From positions 6,092,559 through 6,156,558 of the forward strand of contig SDUX01000004.1 of the NCBI GenBank assembly GCA_008729055.1: a DNA stretch of 64,000 bases, given 5' to 3'. Both the position numbers and the translations under genes were made by a program. The notes under the pieces were generated by a model. It was not told the DNA's origin. It was given only the letters and a program-made list of their open reading frames with translations, and did not search any database. Below, piece after piece: positions 38,507-50,605 of this stretch. The stretch comes from Pyropia haitanensis. Its lineage: Eukaryota; Rhodophyta; Bangiophyceae; Bangiales; Bangiaceae. Each line of letters starts with the position of its first letter. Within the stretch, counting starts at the first letter, position 1.

Positions 38507-40334
38507 GATCACCGCCCGCTGGGGGGTTTACGGATAGCCCGGGTGGGTGGGGGGGGAGGGGGGTGGGGTGCAAGGGAGAGCAGGTGGGGGGGGCAAGGGG
38601 GGGGGGGGGGGGGGCGGGGGACTGCTGGGTGTGAAGGTGAGCGCCTGGGCGAGGGGACAAAGGGGAGCGGGAGGGGAGGGAAGGGGGAGGGGAAGGAGCG
38701 CGTGAGGGAAAAGGGTGGGGGGAGCGGATGCGACCGCGTGCCGGCGGCGCGCACGGGTGTGGACGCCCCAGCGTGCGGGGGCGGGCGCGGCCGACGGCAG
38801 CGGGAGGTGGGGGCAGCGCGGGCGGCGACGGCCGCCCGCGGTGCAGACGCCCCCCGCCGGGCAGGGCGGCGCGGCGGCGCTCGGGGCGGGGCGAGCCGAC
38901 GGCCACGGCGGCCGCGGCGGCGCGGCGGCCGCGACCGCGTCGGCGGCCGGGGGGGGGGGGGGGGGGGTGGCGGGCCACCGCGGCGGCGCGGTGGCGCTGG
39001 CGGCGGCGGCGGCGGCGGTCCGCCGTGCAACACCATCCAAGGCGGGTGGGTGGGGGGGGAGGGGGGGGGGGGGGGTGTGCAGCGAGGTCCCGCGCCTCGT
39101 ACCAAGTTTTCCGTTTTACGGGCGTGGGTGCTCCCGCCCCGCCCCGTGGGGAGGGGGGGGGGGGGTCGCCACCGCCGGGACAGCGGGGAGGCCGCCGCCG
39201 TGCCAGCGGCGGATGACGAGGATGGGGCGTCGGGGGGGTGGGGCGGTCGCACCCGGCACGCCTGGACGGGGATCACCCCTTGGCTCCCAGTTGTTGGTGG
39301 CACGCGGGCGGACAGTACGGACGGCCGTCGGCCCCCTCTCATTGGTCGGCCACCGTGTCCCTTGCTGGCCGTTGCGTCCATGCGTGCACGGCGCGCGCCA
39401 GGGGGGCACACCATGGGCGCGCGCGACCAGGCCCGCCACGCGGGGGTGTGCCCACCAATCCCGACGTGCTCGCCCGCGCGGTGCCGGCTCGACCGTCGCC
39501 CGCATCGGCTGCGTGGTCGCCGCGACCGACGGCCGCGCGCGCGCGGCCGAAAACCGAGTGGCGGAGCGCCGCTGCGTTTGGCAACCGTCTCGCGGCAGCG
39601 AACCGTATGTTGCGGCCGCGCTGGGGGGGTGGACGCTCCCGCCTTGGGTGATGGCCCTTGGTAGGCCCTCCTGGCCAGGTCGCAGACGCCGTTCCACAAG
39701 GACACTGGGTGTGTGCTCGCCATCGGCTGGCGACCATCTGGGTGTCACCGTGAAGCACGTTGTATAGCGCGCTGTGAAGATACTGTCGGTCTCTTGCCAC
39801 CGTCGTTTATTGCGTCTCTGCGTAGCTCTGCTCGAAAAAACAGACACAGCTCCGTCCAGAGTCCAGAAAGAGGGCCCACACATCCTTGCGTCCTTGCGGG
39901 CCCTGTTCACAACGAAAAATCGCAACAAAAGCTGGAGACGGTTGAGACGGCACGGCGCCGGCCGCGCTCGACGCCGAGCCGGCACGACCGGGCGTCCGCA
40001 GCGCCCCCCCCCCCCCCCCCCTCCACCCGGGCCGTGGCCGCGGTCCCCCCACCGCCCACCCCCCCCCCCCCCCCCTCCACCCTCCACGCCCCAGCCGCTG
40101 TCGTTGGTCACCCAACCCCCACTCCCCCCACCCGCAAGCGGTGCGAGCCCAGCCGGTCGCCGCGGAAACCCGCGGCGGCGCCGCCGCCCCGCGCGCGTCG
40201 CCGCCCGGCCGACGCGCCGCCGCGGCGGCCGCGGCGCCAGCGGCCGTGGCCGCCGCGGCCGCCGTGGCGATCGCGTCGGGGGGGCGGCGGCGGGCGTCGT
40301 GGTGGGGACGGGGTGGGGCGGCCGGGGGGAGGTC

Positions 40335-40360
40335 GGGGGGGGGGGGGGGGGGGGGGGGGG
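40335..40360 (+). repeat. G26 homopolymer
   Basis: Longest uninterrupted single-base run noticed in the window. Confidence 0.8.
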
Positions 40361-40441
40361 CGCCCCGTTGCTCCACGGCCGACGCGGTGGGGGCGGCGGG
40401 GGGGCGGCGTGTGTTGCCATTGGGGCGGGACGGGGCGTGGC

Positions 40442-40472
<31 letters not shown>

Positions 40473-40531
40473 GCGGCGGCCGCGGCGGCGGTGGCGGTGG
40501 CGGCGGCGGTGGGGTCCCATCGGCGGCGCAT

Positions 40532-40567
40532 CCCCGCCCGCCCCGCCCGCCCCGCCCGCCCCGCCCG
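40532..40567 (+). repeat. 9-bp minisatellite CCCCGCCCG x4
   Basis: Four exact copies of CCCCGCCCG followed by a degenerate copy. Confidence 0.85.
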
Positions 40568-41238
40568 CCCACCCGCGAGCCCGTCGCCGCACGGGTGCGC
40601 GCGGCGGGCACGGTCGCGGCGGCGCCGCCGCTGCCGCTGGCACGACGCGCGGCCTCGCCCGGCGGCCACGCCCGGCCGGCGCCGCTGGTGGTGGGCGGTA
40701 TGGGTTTGCCGCCCCCCCCCCCCGTGCACCAGAGCCGTCGCGGACGCGGTTCCGCACAGGGACAGCGGCGGGCACCCGCGCCGCACGGGCAGGCGCCGCC
40801 ACCACCAGCCCCACCGGCCGCGTCACGCGGCGTGGTGGGGTGGCGGTCCCGACCGCGGCGGGCCGCGGCGCCCATCCCGCCGCCGCCGCGGTGGGCCGCC
40901 GCGGCGGCGACGCCGTCGCGGTCGTGGCGCCCGTCGCCCTCCCCCCCCCGCCGCGCGCTCCGCCGGCCCACGCCCCTGACTGACCCGCGGGTGGACGGCG
41001 GGGCACGCCAGCCGTGGCGGCCGCCCGATGCGGCAACACTGTGGCCGGTCACCCGCACGGGTGGTGCCGCACGCGCTCACCCGGGCTGTCAGCCGGCGCG
41101 GGCGCCCGCGGCGCGGCGCGGCGACGCGTCCCGGCCGCCTGCGCGCTGGCCGCCGTCTGCCGGCGGCGGGTCTCGATGGTCGCTCGCCGCGGTGGGCGCT
41201 GTAGAAACAACGTTCCCCCAGCGTCGGGGGGCGACGCG

Positions 41239-41271
<33 letters not shown>

Positions 41272-41563
41272 TCCGCCGCCACCTCCGCCGTCGCTTCTAC
41301 CGCCCATCACTGAGGACAGCCTGGACCCATCGCAGTGGCGGCCGCGTTTGGCAACCGCGTGAGGTCACAACCTGTCTCTGCAGCTCCACCCTGCTCGCTG
41401 CCGCCCACCGAAGTTGGTGGGGGAGCGATTCGGTTCGGGTTTGGTTTTGCATACGGCGTATTCGCGAGAACTCTGGAAGCGTTCGCCCGAACGATACACG
41501 CACAAGTGACACGTGTCTGCAAGTTGGCCACGTGTAAGCGTATTGGACGAGTCAGGCGCGTTT

Positions 41564-41577
41564 GATCACATGTGATC
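41564..41577. repeat. Perfect 14-bp palindrome GATCACATGTGATC
   Basis: Fully self-complementary site in non-coding DNA 0.7 kb upstream of the P450 gene, followed at once by a C run. It could be a dimeric protein binding site; no known motif is claimed. Confidence 0.5.
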
Positions 41578-42271
41578 CCCCCCCCCGGATTTCCCCCCTC
41601 CCCAAAACAAACTCAATTGGGCGCATGTTTGGTTCGGTAATTGCCTTTACACCCGGATGTCCCACCGTCCGAACTATTCGGGTGAGCCTCGCGTCCCAGA
41701 TGGACACGCCGGCCAAGGGGAGCACCTTGTTGGGCCCTGATCCCGCCGCCACCGCCCGAAGAAGAGGGGACGCGCCGCGCCGAGCTCCCCTCACGGCGGT
41801 GCTCGGCGTTGCTACCTATGCACAGCCAGAGCGCCTGGCGTTGACCGGGCCCCCCCGGTGGGCATTCCCGCGCCCACCATCGCCACGCCCCCGCCGCTGC
41901 TGACACTTTGTTTTTCCCTTCCCCCCTCCGCGCGGGGGTGGCGTGGACAGCCACCGGGCGGCACACGGCGGGCAGAGCACCCCCTGTCACTACTGCCCCT
42001 GGATGGCACGGGTGGCGATGGACGGACGCTGCTAGTTTCATCCCACCCGACGCGGTCGCCGGTTGCGCCCCCCGTCCTGTCGCCGCCCACGGGCAGGACG
42101 CTGCCGTGCTGTCACCGCGCGGCACTCTGGTTGGCAGCCGCACGCGCGCACGTTGCGGTGCCCCCTGCGTCGGCGGCTCTCCCCCTCGTGCACGGGCGCG
42201 GAGTATGGGGTGGTGGTAGCGCCGCGGCGCACCGCCCGCTACGGTTGCCGACTCGCCGTGCCCGTTCCGCC

Positions 42272-44097
42272 ATGGCGGTGGTCACCCCCACCACGGTCGC
42301 GCTCGCCCTTGCGCTGGCCGCCGCCGTCGCGGTTGCCGCCGCGCCCGTCCGGCGGCTCGCCGCGTGGCTGGCCTGGCGACGCCGCCTGCGGCTGCCGCCC
42401 GCGGCGACGCCCCGCGGCGGCGCCCCCCCCCTGGTCGGCGTTTCCCACCTGCGCCTCGCGCTGTCCGAGGCCGAGTCGGCCGCCGTGCTCGCCGGCGCCG
42501 CCGGCGCCGCCGGCCTCGTCACCACCGCCTTTGGCCCCGTGCCCGTCGTGTCGGCGCTGTCGGCGGCGGCGGCGGCGCGGGTGCTGGCGCTCGACTTTAC
42601 CGGCACCACCAGCTGGTGGTTCCCGCCGCCGTGGCGCGGCGCGTTTGGCGCCGCCTCCCTCTTTGCCACCCCCGAGCCGGACCACGCGGCCGACCACGCG
42701 ACGGCGGGCCGGTGCCTGTCGGGCGCCGCCGCCGACGCGCTGGTGCCGTCGCTGGAGCTGCGGGTGGAGGTGCTGCTCAACGAGTGGTGTGCGGCGGGCG
42801 TCGCGTGCTCGGCCTACCCAAAGTGCAAGATGGCCGCGCTGCTGCTGCTGACTGAGGGGCTGTTTGGGCGGGTGGTGGACCAGCGCACGTGCGCCAAGAT
42901 GGCGCGCCTGTATGACGACGTCAATGGTAGGGGGGCCGCGCGCGCACGGCGCGTCGTGAGGTGTGGGGTGCGGAGCGGGCAATCGCTGGGTGCTGCGCTG
43001 GCACTAGTGAGCCTCTGGGCACAGCTGGACAGTTCCCAGTTGGCAGCGTGTGGGCGGCAACTGACTTGAGACTTGTGCTCCTGCTGCTCTCCTGCTAGTA
43101 CCCGAGCGCGTCGTGGACGCCAATGGTTGCTCTGGAATGATGGCATGTATGTTCTGTCCTTTGTTCCTTTTGTTGCCCATCGGCAGGGTACTTTACGTCG
43201 CTGGTGCCGTTTGACCTCCCGGGCACCTCCCTGCGCACGGCGGCGCGGGCACGACAGCAAGTGGCTGCGATGGTGGAAGCGGAGGTGGCCAAGCTGGCTG
43301 CCAAGCGAGCGGCCGGTACCCTCACCCCCGCCGAGCAGGCGTGCATCCTCAACACCCTCATCAGCAGCTGGCCGATGGAGGCCGGCAAGGGCGGTCCAGC
43401 GGCGGTGCCCCTCAAGCTGCTCGACAATGCTCTCACTTTCCTGTTCCACGGCGCTGATTGCCTGTCTGCGGTGATGCTCGCCGCGACCCGCTACGTGTGC
43501 GAAGACAGGCCCACCCGTGCGGCGATGAAGCGTGAGCTGGAGGAAGCGGGCGTTGTGGGCGGGCGACGTCTGGATGGCCCGACGCTGCGGCGCCTGCCAA
43601 TCCTGCAGTCGGTGGTCATGGAGACGCTGCGCCTGTACCCGCCCATCCCGCTCATGCATCGGGTGGTGTCGGCGCCCGTCACCCTTTGCGGGTACACCCT
43701 GGAGCCGGGGCAGCTGCTGAGCTACGCCATCCGGACCCCCCACCTCGACCGTGGCGTGTGGGGTGACACCGTCCACGACTTTTGTCCCGCCCGACACCTC
43801 GTGGGCGGCGGCCGCACACCGAGCGCGGCGCAACACGGCGGGACGCCACCCGCTGCCGGGGCGCAGGAGCCGACGGTCGCAGGTGTCGCGACGGCACCCT
43901 CGTGGCTGCCGTTTGGTGGCGGCGCTCGACGCTGTCCCGGAGCGGACCTTGCGAGCGTAGCCCTGAGTGTGTACTTGGTGCTGCTTGTGAGGGACCACAC
44001 GCTAGAAGTGGAGGGCCGCGTCCGACTGTTGCGGATGCCCCCCCATCAGCGGCCCGACTTTGAGTTGCGCGTGCGGCGCAGCGCAGCACTTCGGTGA
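42272..44097 (+). CDS. Cytochrome P450 monooxygenase, one intron
   Basis: 521 residues after splicing. N-terminal anchor (TVALALALAAAVAVAAA) then a basic stop-transfer (RRLAAWLAWRRRLR). P450 marks: I-helix region FLFHGADCLSAVML, the ExxR motif METLRLYPPIPL (about residue 362), and the heme loop FGGGARRCPGADLA with the ligand Cys near 468. The early block GYFTSLVPFDLPGT resembles CYP120/CYP26-type enzymes, which act on retinoids or other terpenoids, but the substrate cannot be assigned. An intron at 42927-43186 (AATG/GTAGGG...CGGCAG/GG) joins DDVN to GYFTSL. The I-helix lacks the usual Thr (GADCLS), which is odd for a monooxygenase. The ATG at 42272 directly precedes the anchor. Confidence 0.92.
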
Positions 44098-45147
44098 CCG
44101 TGTACGGAGGGGCAACGGCGGTCGCCCGCGACCGGCTGTCGACCAGCAGGGCACGAACGCTGCCGTACGCGTGTTCCACTCTGCATCGCCTCTGGCCGTC
44201 TGTTGTAAGCACTGGACTGCTTCCTGTGTTGGTTCTCGCAATGTGTACGCAGATGCCCTAGCTAGTGATACTTCACCTCGGGAGAGGCAGATCGATGTCG
44301 AGTTCGCGGCAGCCAAACGGGCCGTAGGCGGCTGACCCACCCCCTCCCCCCTCCTCATGCGGGGTCTGTCCTCTTCCCCCCCCCCACCTCAGCACTGCCG
44401 TCCCTGCCCCTCTGCGCCACGAACCGCCCTTCCTCTCCCCTAACCGCCGCTCCTCCACACCAGCCGCCCCTCCTCTCCCCCTCCCCCCGGCCCAAACCTC
44501 CTCCCCACGAGCCGCCCACGCGCCGCGACGGCGCCTGCACAACGGCTAGCCGCAACGACCACAGCTGCAGACTGCCGACACACTTCCCAGAGCGAGCCTC
44601 TGACGCCATTCCCCTGCAGACCCACCACCCCCGCAGCCCTCGCAGGCTCTCGCTCCTGCTGCCGCGATGCCTGCTCTGAACACCAGTGGGGCGGCCATGC
44701 GACCGCCCTTCCCGCACTTTCCTTCACCCCTAGACGCCGCCCCCCCCCACCCCTTCTCGCGTCCACCCCGCGTCGCCGCGGGGGGAGACCCCACGCCCGC
44801 CACACGCCCACCCCACAGCCGGCTGCATCCACCACCCCCTGCCCCTCCCTCCCCCTCACCCACCGCCCCAGCTACGCCATGGGGATGCCCGCCAGCGACG
44901 CCCCCGCCCCCGCCCCCCGCTCCGCGCCCACATGCCCACCGACGAGCGTCGACGAATAGGGAATGGCAGCAGTGGCGCGGGCAGTGCCCCCCAGGGTGGC
45001 CGGTGCGGGGGCGACGCGGCCGACCACGCACCAGGAAAAATCGGGTGCGGTGGGCCAACAAACCCATGGACTCGCCGACGGGGCAAGGAAAAAACAACAC
45101 GAGAAAAACGGGACAAAGGGGCCCAAGCCCCTCAGCGGGGTGCGTGC
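44098..45147. other. Convergent intergenic between P450 and C2-domain gene
   Basis: Contains a CT/C-rich block (44340-44540 and 44700-44900). A last exon of the C2-domain gene could lie here if the GTGAGT donor at 45186 is used. No recognised domain. Confidence 0.4.
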
Positions 45148-46628
45148 TCACACCGCGTCGTTGGTGATCAAAATCCACACACTCACCTCCTCTTCCGACA
45201 CCTCCCGCTTGGCGAGGAGCACTAACCCCGGCGCGCGCCCGTCTTGACCACAAAACCAGTGGAGTACCCGCCCCTCGTCCATCGTCGTCAGCTGCTTGAT
45301 GGACAGCTGCACAAAGCCCATGAGCTTGGCGTCCACTGACGGCCGGTGCTGGTACACCTCTAACCGCATGTGCTTGGCGTCGTCGCCTGCAAAGAGCTCC
45401 GCGGCCGACACCTTGGCGGGCTTAAAGTCTTGGCCCCCGGCGCGGAGCGGCTCGGACCGATAGACGGGCGTCCAGCGGGCCTTCTTCAGCCCCCGGTTGA
45501 GGACGAAAAAGGTCTTGGCCTTGGGCTTGGCCGACTTGTCGTACCGCACGTACACATTGATGGGCCGCTCCGCGCCCTCCGACCGCACCACGTCGCCCGA
45601 CAGGATGAGCCAGCTGTCCTTTTGCCGGTTGATGCTCTCTAGCTTGACCACCTTGCACTGGCCCGCCGCAATCACAATATCCCACAGCGTACACTGCCCC
45701 TGCGCCATGTGCACCTGCTTCTTCATCCCACCCTTGCCATACACCTTGACCAGCAGCTCCCGGTCCATGTCGCGCTCGGGGTTGCACGGGAAGACAAACT
45801 TCTTGACAAAACGAGGGAAGTGCGTGTTAACGAGCGTCTCGGTGCGGCCCAGCTCGGTCCATGGCGACTTGTCATTCTCCCGCATCATGACGACACAAAA
45901 CGGGTCGCTGTTGGAGAAAATGTCCGTCTTGGGCAGAAACTGGCACTCGACGCTCACCTCCATCGGTTGCGTGTACAGGGCGTCCACGTACTCGCGGATG
46001 CTATCCGAGTTGCTCCCCGTGCCGATAAACTCAATCATCAGCTGCACCGGCTTGGGCGCCTCCTCCTCCAGCACCGTCCCAACGGCCGGCGTCTCGCCCG
46101 CGGGGATGTCCTCCAGCCGCGTCACCGTGCGGGTCAGCACGTGCTTGTCAGAGGTCAGGTCCTCCTCCTCCGCCGCTTCGCCCCCCCCGCGTCACTCAGG
46201 CCATCCCCCAGCAGGCTCGCCGCGCTGTGCACGCGTGCCATCTGGAAGCTCGACGCCGACCCGACTGACGACCGCTGCCGCCGCAGGTTGCCCACGCCGC
46301 CGCTGCCGGTGCTCGACTGCGTCCGGAAGCTGCTGCGGCTGCTGCGGCTGCTGCGGCTGCTGCGGCTGCTCCGCCGCCGGCCCGTAACGGCGGCGGTGCC
46401 AAAGCCAGCAAAGCCCTCGAGGTGCCCGCTCTGCGTGCGCTTGCCCATCGAGCCGGGCGTGCCCGACGGGGCGGGCTTGGCGCCCCCGCCGTCCTCGCCG
46501 CCCCCATCCGACGTCGCGTAGTCGCCGTCCGACGTGGCCGCGGCGGCGGCGCCGCGCTCCTCGCCGTCCCCATCGCTGTGTACGCTGATGCTGTCAAACA
46601 GGTCCGACAGGTTGGACTGGCTCGTCAT
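45148..46628 (-). CDS. Double C2-domain protein, copine-like but without vWA
   Basis: About 490 residues. The Ser/Asp/Gly-rich N-terminus (MTSQSNLSDLFDSISVHSDG) has an RSS repeat, then two C2 domains as in copines: C2A VECQFLPKTDIFSNSDPFCVV with its Asp positions and THFPRFVKKFVFP, and C2B LWDIVIAAGQCKVVKL through HMRLEVYQHRPSVDAKLMGF. Such domains bind membrane phospholipid in response to calcium. The von Willebrand A domain of copines is absent. Just before the stop, GAG/GTGAGT (donor at 45186) is a strong splice site, so the last 11 residues may be intron read-through. N-terminus and C2 part are in different phases, switching in the C8 run 46181-46188. The ATG at 46628 fits the frame best. 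Confidence 0.8.
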
Positions 46629-48021
46629 GGTGGCCAGCAGCTCGCGGGCAGGGCGGGCTAGAGCGAAGGGGTCTGTTCGGGAAGGGGAGGATGAGGGAAA
46701 GTTTGGGAAGGGGGGAAGATGGGGCACCTGAGTAAGGGGGGGTCAAGGGACAGTCGATAGGAAGTGGTTGTCAGCGTCAAGGGTGACGCAAGAGATAGGG
46801 GGAAATGCGGGTATGGAGAAGGGAGAGCGTGGCCAGCGGCTTGAGGCCACCAAAGCTGTAGACAGTCGGCAACTCCACTACAGCACAGCCACCGTGCAGG
46901 GTAACGTCAAGGTGCGGGGCGTGCCCGGCCCGGTAGGAGTGCCACGCACCGCCGCGGCACGCACACACTGGTGGACGTGCTTAGCGGCCGGGCCGGTCGA
47001 GGCCACGCCCAAAGCGGCGAACGCAGCCCGCATGCGCGCGCACAGCAGCCGTTGTGAGGGGGGGCCGCACACGCTACTGCAACTGAACGCGCGCCTGGCC
47101 TCGCCCGCCGGGTGCGACGTCGACACCATCCAGGCGGCAGCTCCCGCGGAGTTGCCAATGGCGCGCCTGACAGCATGCAACCGCATTCCTAGTCGCAACA
47201 GCCGTGCGCAATGCCTGATCGGGCGCGCCGCGGGAAAGTGGGGACCAATGGGCGTTCAAGACGGGCCTCGATGCTGTCAACGGTACAACGTGGTGTGTAC
47301 ATCAACAATTTTTGATCAACTACAAATGAATATTTCGTGGCACTCAGAAATACACTCCGTTGGACAAAGACAAACAAGATTCATGCTGCTCAAAATGGAA
47401 GGCCAGTCAACGGAGGCGCTCCCGCAGTCGCATTGGAACTGTGATGCCACGTGGATGGTCACCGGCTCTCGCGGCGGGCGCCGCCAGCCGCTCATTTGGA
47501 ACAGGCGGGCGGGTCTGGAAGGAACGAAGGCACCGGGACGCGCGGACGGGCGAGTGTGGCCGGGACGTGTCCCCCATGCCCCACCAGCTGGAGCGCTCCC
47601 CGGCGCACGTGGCCGGGGCCCGCCGCGTGCCGCGCGGCGACGGCGGCGGCCGAGCTCGGCGCCGCCGGTGGCGGCGGCGCTCGTGGCGGCTGGGGCGGCA
47701 CCCTATTTTTTCGAGCCCTCCGCCTGTGCCCGCAAGACGCTTCCAGTGTTGTCGGGTGGTGCATCAGTGGCGCAATCCCGTCGCAGCAGTAGATCCGTTG
47801 CTAGACTTGATCGCTCCGTCGGCTGTGTCGCGCCTCGACCACTTCCGACAACCCCTCCGTCACCCCCCTCCCCGTCACCCCCCACCTTTGATCTCGTGCA
47901 TCTCCACTCGCAACCCTTCCCCGCCACACCGTCCGCGCACTTCCCCAACCCTCCCCGCTCCCCCCCCCAAATCTCCCTTGCCCGTCCCCCCCGTTGCCGC
48001 GCCCCCCCCCCCGTCCCGACC
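46629..48021. promoter_or_regulatory. Divergent intergenic between C2-domain gene and ClpS
   Basis: 1.39 kb. Contains an island of low GC at about 47280-47400 (TTTTTGATCAACTACAAATG), unusual for this genome, and a CT-rich probable ClpS leader at 47850-48020. No gene recognised. Confidence 0.4.
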
Positions 48022-48513
48022 ATGGCGGCCGCGTTTGCGCCACTCGCGGCGGTCGCGCGCGTCACTCCTCCCACCGTGGCGGTCTCCCCCTTCCGCGGCA
48101 CCCCCGTCGCGGCCGCCTGTCTGTCGCGGGCGTCCCCCCCCGCCGCCGTGGTCATGGCGCAGCAGCTGGCGCCGACCAAGACGTCGGAGGCCGCGGCGGC
48201 GCTCAACAAGATCTTTGCGTCGCCCGCGGCGGGCAGCACGGAGACGGCGACGGCGCCGTCCAAGACCACCTTTGATCCCACCCGCCGCTACCGCGTCTAC
48301 CTGTTTAACGACAACATGCAGACCAAGGAGTATGTGACGGCGGTGCTCGAGGCGGTCGTCCCAGACCTGGACCGCCGGCAGGCCAAGGCCATCATGGAGA
48401 TGGCCCACAACAATGGCAAGGCGTGTGTGGGCGTCTGGGTGGGCGAGCACGCCGAGTGCATCTGTGGGGGGCTCAGGGGAGCGGGTCTCAACTCGGACAT
48501 GACGCCCGAATAA
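48022..48513 (+). CDS. clpS: Plastid ClpS, N-degron adaptor of Clp protease
   Basis: 163 residues, single exon. The first ~45 residues (MAAAFAPLAAVARVTPP...) form a plastid transit peptide. The ClpS core is RYRVYLFNDNMQTKEYVTA, then AMAHNNGKACVGVW-like sequence (MEMAHNNGKACVGVWVGEHAE) and GLNSDMTPE. The Asn-Asp of the FND loop, the Thr of QTKEYV and the His of MAHNNG correspond to the N-end amino acid pocket. ClpS delivers proteins with destabilising N-termini to the Clp chaperone in the stroma. The Cys pair in ECICGGLRG is an unusual local feature. The start follows a C-rich leader and CCGACC just before ATG. Confidence 0.9.
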   Translation: MAAAFAPLAAVARVTPPTVAVSPFRGTPVAAACLSRASPPAAVVMAQQLAPTKTSEAAAALNKIFASPAAGSTETATAPSKTTFDPTRRYRVYLFNDNMQTKEYVTAVLEAVVPDLDRRQAKAIMEMAHNNGKACVGVWVGEHAECICGGLRGAGLNSDMTPE

Positions 48514-50389
48514 GGCTGGTTGTGGGTTGGTTGGCCAGCGGGGCGGCGCTGCGTTTGCAGCCGTGTTTCTTTTTTCTTGCGTCTTTTCGTTTGTGTACGT
48601 GTGTGATCTGGAGCTGCTGCTGCCGCGAGTCATGGCCTGCTTAGACGGTGTACCGGGCGGCGCATCGACGTGGGGTGACGCAGGCGCGGCGGGTGTGGGC
48701 AGAGGGGCCGCACCTGCCCCGCTGGCGGGCGTGGGGTTTTTTTTTTTGTTTTTTTCCGGCGGCGGCGTGGTCGTGGCCGCGCCGCCTGTCTCGTGGCGGG
48801 GATGGGAGAGCGTGCGCCCCTACGCTTGTATTTTTTTATGGCTGTGTCGTGGCGACTGCGTGCGAGTATAAACTGTCCTTCTTTCCTTCTTGCCGTTTGT
48901 TTTGTTTCTTTTCACCCTGGCGGCGCTGCACGCGAGGCCAGGGGAGGTGTGGACAGTGGCCGTTCGTTGACCGGTGGGGGGACGTGTTGGGCCGTAGCCG
49001 TTCGTTGACTGACGGTGCGTTGAGAGGGTGGGGAGCGGCGGCTGCCCGCCTTGGCAGAAGAGCGCACGGCAGGGGGATCTTGTGGCCAGGTGTTACCCTA
49101 ACTCGGAACCCACAGAGCAGGGCACGCCGCAGGTGGCGGCACCGCGCTACGTGCGCGGCGCCTGGCAGCGGTCGGCGTGACCGCTGAGGACCCCCGCGGC
49201 ACCTTGACGGAGCTGGGCGCGCTGGCTGGCGCGGCAGCGGCGGCCCGCCCGGCTGGGGTGTGGACGTCGTGTGGTGAGATGTGGCATACGCGACGGAAGC
49301 GGTCGCGCGAAGAGGGCATCGACCGCCACCCCCGGCTTGCGCGGGCAGGGCGTCGATACCCTGCCCCGCCATGCGCCCCCCTGCTGGGCGGGCAATCCGG
49401 CATGCTGCGACTCTCGCCAGGCGGCCGCCAGTTCCCCCGCCTTCTCGCGGGCACCCGCACCGCCGCCGTCGCGCGTGTGCCAGAGCAGGCGACAAAAGGG
49501 ACGGCCAGCCGACCCAACTCCTCTTCGAGACAGTTCACATCTCGCCCCCCACTTCTCCCTCCATGGAAAAACTCGTCGCGCGTTGTATATCCTCCTGATG
49601 ACCGTCCGTTGCCCCGCCACGTCTCAGCGGGCTGGCGACAGCGCCAGTTGGGGTGGCGCCAACAGAGGGAGGGCGTCGTCCGGGGGACGTGCCGTGCTCA
49701 GGCGGCACCCCGCGGCGGGCCAAAGCTCTAGGCTCTGGCCGCCCGCCGTGCCGGGCCAATGCTTAGGCTCTGGCCACCTGCCGCGACAGCGGGTGACGGC
49801 TAATCGCCGCGGGGGGAGGCGGCGTGGGCGCGACGGCCTTGGCCACCCCTGCCATGGCCAGAGGAGTGACTGACTGCTGCCGCTGTTGCCGCCACTCGCT
49901 GTCCGCCACCTACCGGTGCCGACGCCAGGCGTGTGGAAGTATCCAATGACCCTCTCGCTCTCCCCCTCTCTACGGCACCGGTCCCCTCAAACAGCACATG
50001 GGCGCTCCTGTCCTACTCGACGCGTCCCCACAGCCGCCCTCCGCTGCCTCCCCCCTCCATCGCGTTCGCCAACCGTGACGGTGGCCTCCCCTCCGCCACT
50101 TCTTTGCCAGTGGTGGTGGGCGTACGTGACGGGATTAGCCCAGCCGTGAACTCCCCCAGCTGCCACTCCTCCCCCCCCTCCCCCGCCCCGCCCCGCCGCC
50201 CTCTCCCCCACTCATCGCCCCCCTGCACACGGCGCTGACGGAGGCGGTGGCAGCATCGGCCAGCGAGGAAGCTGTCGACAGCCTCAAAAGCTCGCATCCG
50301 CCGCGGAGATCCCGCCCCTCGCCTGCCGCACCGGCAGGCCAGACCTGGCCGGCTGCAGGTGGGATGTCCGCGTGCTCACCCCATCCAGG

Positions 50390-50605
50390 CTACGAGGGAA
50401 GGTGGACGAGGGCGAACCGGTTGGTCGTCTCCGTTGCGTCGATGGCGGAAGGGACGTTGTTGGGGCTGATGGGGGTCAGGAGGGTCCAGGTGCCCGCCGT
50501 CGAGTCCGCCTTCCACACCATGTCGCCGGGGCTGGTTGCAATAGAAATCACAATCCAACGCCAACCCGGTGGGGGTGGCCAGCATCCAGTTGATGAGCAC
50601 TCTTC
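50390..50605 (-). other. Protein-like open segment without ATG
   Basis: Minus frame between stops, 71 codons, containing WRWIVISIATSPGDMVWKAD and GTWTLLTPISPNNVPSAID and ending in a stop at 50390-50392. Residue use (Thr, Asn, Ile, Trp) is unlike the Ala/Pro/Arg shadows of GC-rich DNA, so it may be a terminal exon or a gene remnant. No family recognised. Confidence 0.25.

Larger units (their letters stand above)
38507..42271. other. Long stretch without a supportable gene
   Basis: 38507-39120 and 39950-41300 are extreme GC low-complexity DNA with poly-G/poly-C runs. 39120-39900 and 41310-42260 have more even composition. On the minus strand 38.5-39.0 kb there is a possible leader (an ATG at 39040 and a CGCCCAG acceptor-like site near 38654) that could belong to the low-complexity candidate. 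Nothing else recognised. Confidence 0.35.

Noticed and set aside
44667..45167. Plus-strand 166-codon Pro-rich frame
   Set aside because: Composition-driven; no motif, and it overlaps the likely 3' region of the C2-domain gene.
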